Source: Asaia bogorensis (GTDB lineage Bacteria; Pseudomonadota; Alphaproteobacteria; CACIAM-22H2). From it: a stretch of DNA of 64,000 nucleotides. The position numbers were made by a program, and so were the translations under genes. Shown here piece by piece: positions 63,258 through 64,000 of the stretch; position 1 is the stretch's first letter; each line of letters opens with the position of its first letter. The stretch lies in the NCBI GenBank assembly GCA_945901855.1, contig CAMDLT010000001.1:93188-157187 (forward strand). The letters run 5' to 3'. The notes beneath the pieces are model-generated. The model saw nothing but the letters and a program-made list of their open reading frames with translations, made no database searches and was not told the DNA's origin.

Positions 63258-64000
63258 ATGCGCGTACGCGACGACTATCGGACTCTGACGGGCCAGGACA
63301 AAGCCTCGATCTTGCTGCTGTCGCTGGGCGAAAACGTCGCGACCAAACTTTTTGCGCTGATGACCGACGACGAGATCAAGGAGATCTCGCAGTCGATGTC
63401 GAGTTTGGGCAACGTCAATTCTTCGATCATCGAACGCCTGATCGTCGAATTCGCCGACCAGATTTCGGCGACCGGATCGCTGGTCGGCTCGTTCGATTCG
63501 ACCGAACGGCTGCTCGGCAAGATTCTCGACAAGAATCGCATGGCCGGGATCATGGACGACATCCGCGGCCCCGCCGGCCGCACGATGTGGGACAAGCTCG
63601 GCAACGTCAACGAAGACGTGCTCGCGAACTATCTCAAGAACGAATATCCCCAGACCGTCGCGGTCGTGCTCACCAAGGTGCGCTCGGACCACGCCGCGCG
63701 CGTCCTGGGCTCGCTGCCCGAAGCCTTCGCGATGGAAGTGATCATGCGCATGCTGCGCATGGAGACGGTCCAGAAGGAAGTGCTCGACGATCTGGAGCGC
63801 GTGCTGCGCAACGAGTTCATGTCGAACCTCGCCAAGACCAGCCGCAAAGACACGCACGAGCTGATGGCGGAGATTTTCAACTCGCTCGAACGCCAGACCG
63901 AAGCGCGCTTCACGACCGCCCTTGAGGAGCGCAATCGCGACAGCGCCGACAAGATCAAGGCGCTGATGTTCAAGTTCGAGGATTTGGGCAGGCTGGATCC
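63258..64000 (+). CDS. fliG: Flagellar motor switch protein FliG, 3' end cut by window edge
   Basis: The 247 visible residues cover the N-terminal and middle domains: [41 protein letters not shown], the FliG middle motif [26 protein letters not shown] and [21 protein letters not shown]. The C-terminal torque-generating domain lies beyond the window. FliG sits at the C-ring and contacts the stator. fliF does not precede it here; a DUF6134-like gene does. RBS GGAGCGG precedes the ATG. Confidence 0.95.
   Translation, partial: MRVRDDYRTLTGQDKASILLLSLGENVATKLFALMTDDEIKEISQSMSSLGNVNSSIIERLIVEFADQISATGSLVGSFDSTERLLGKILDKNRMAGIMDDIRGPAGRTMWDKLGNVNEDVLANYLKNEYPQTVAVVLTKVRSDHAARVLGSLPEAFAMEVIMRMLRMETVQKEVLDDLERVLRNEFMSNLAKTSRKDTHELMAEIFNSLERQTEARFTTALEERNRDSADKIKALMFKFEDLGRLD

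Overview
The window is a 64-kb, GC-rich, densely coded bacterial chromosome segment. It looks like an alphaproteobacterium, probably near Rhodospirillales. Pointers are the GapR (DUF2312) and DUF1244 genes beside pyruvate kinase, an Irr/ICE-type palindrome ahead of dps, the uvrC-pgsA-molybdopterin gene order, a PetP/PetR-like regulator pair next to ilvE, and very frequent ATGA stop/start overlaps. I see no prophage, insertion sequence, CRISPR array or rRNA. There is one tRNA, tRNA-Val(GAC).

Layout. 1-6.4 kb: a cut DUF429 gene, gapR, DUF1244, a carboxylate-amine ligase with an N-formylglutamate amidohydrolase, glycerate kinase and pyruvate kinase, and dps. 6.4-11.1 kb: a minus-strand run of aspartate aminotransferase, ketopantoate reductase, an ABC exporter and a hydratase. 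11.2-17.2 kb: DUF305, quinone reductase, uvrB, MFS, a FolM-like pteridine reductase and folB. 17.2-23.1 kb: an AT-rich gap with DnaA-box-like sites, then uvrC, pgsA, mobB, moeA, moaD, moaE. 23-30 kb: ilvE, a MarR regulator, a two-component pair, prfC, a membrane-anchored unknown and a cold-shock gene.

30-42 kb is a catabolic or transport island: aldose epimerase, FAD-linked oxidase, an NMT1-type ABC importer wrapped around two tandem Rieske oxygenases, a single-cysteine Asp/Glu-racemase-fold enzyme, and a second (polyamine/iron-type) ABC importer. 42-53 kb holds a second formylglutamate amidohydrolase with an acetyltransferase and a TPR protein, a guanidinium-exporter-type SMR protein, a complete TctCBA tricarboxylate-type transporter, and a TetR-controlled RND efflux pair.

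The most interesting part is 53.0-60.5 kb. A Slam-like outer-membrane protein (TPR plus beta-barrel) is followed by a 1001-residue secreted protein with a FecR domain and a TbpB-like C-terminal barrel, then a CHASE2 adenylate cyclase. Convergent to these lies a CRP-family regulator that keeps the cAMP-binding cassette and the CRP DNA-reading residues. A near-perfect CRP site sits about 41.5 bp upstream of the predicted start of transcription for the fecR-like gene. Together they read as a self-contained surface-to-cAMP signalling module. The window closes with maoC, ribF, two unknowns and the 5' part of fliG.
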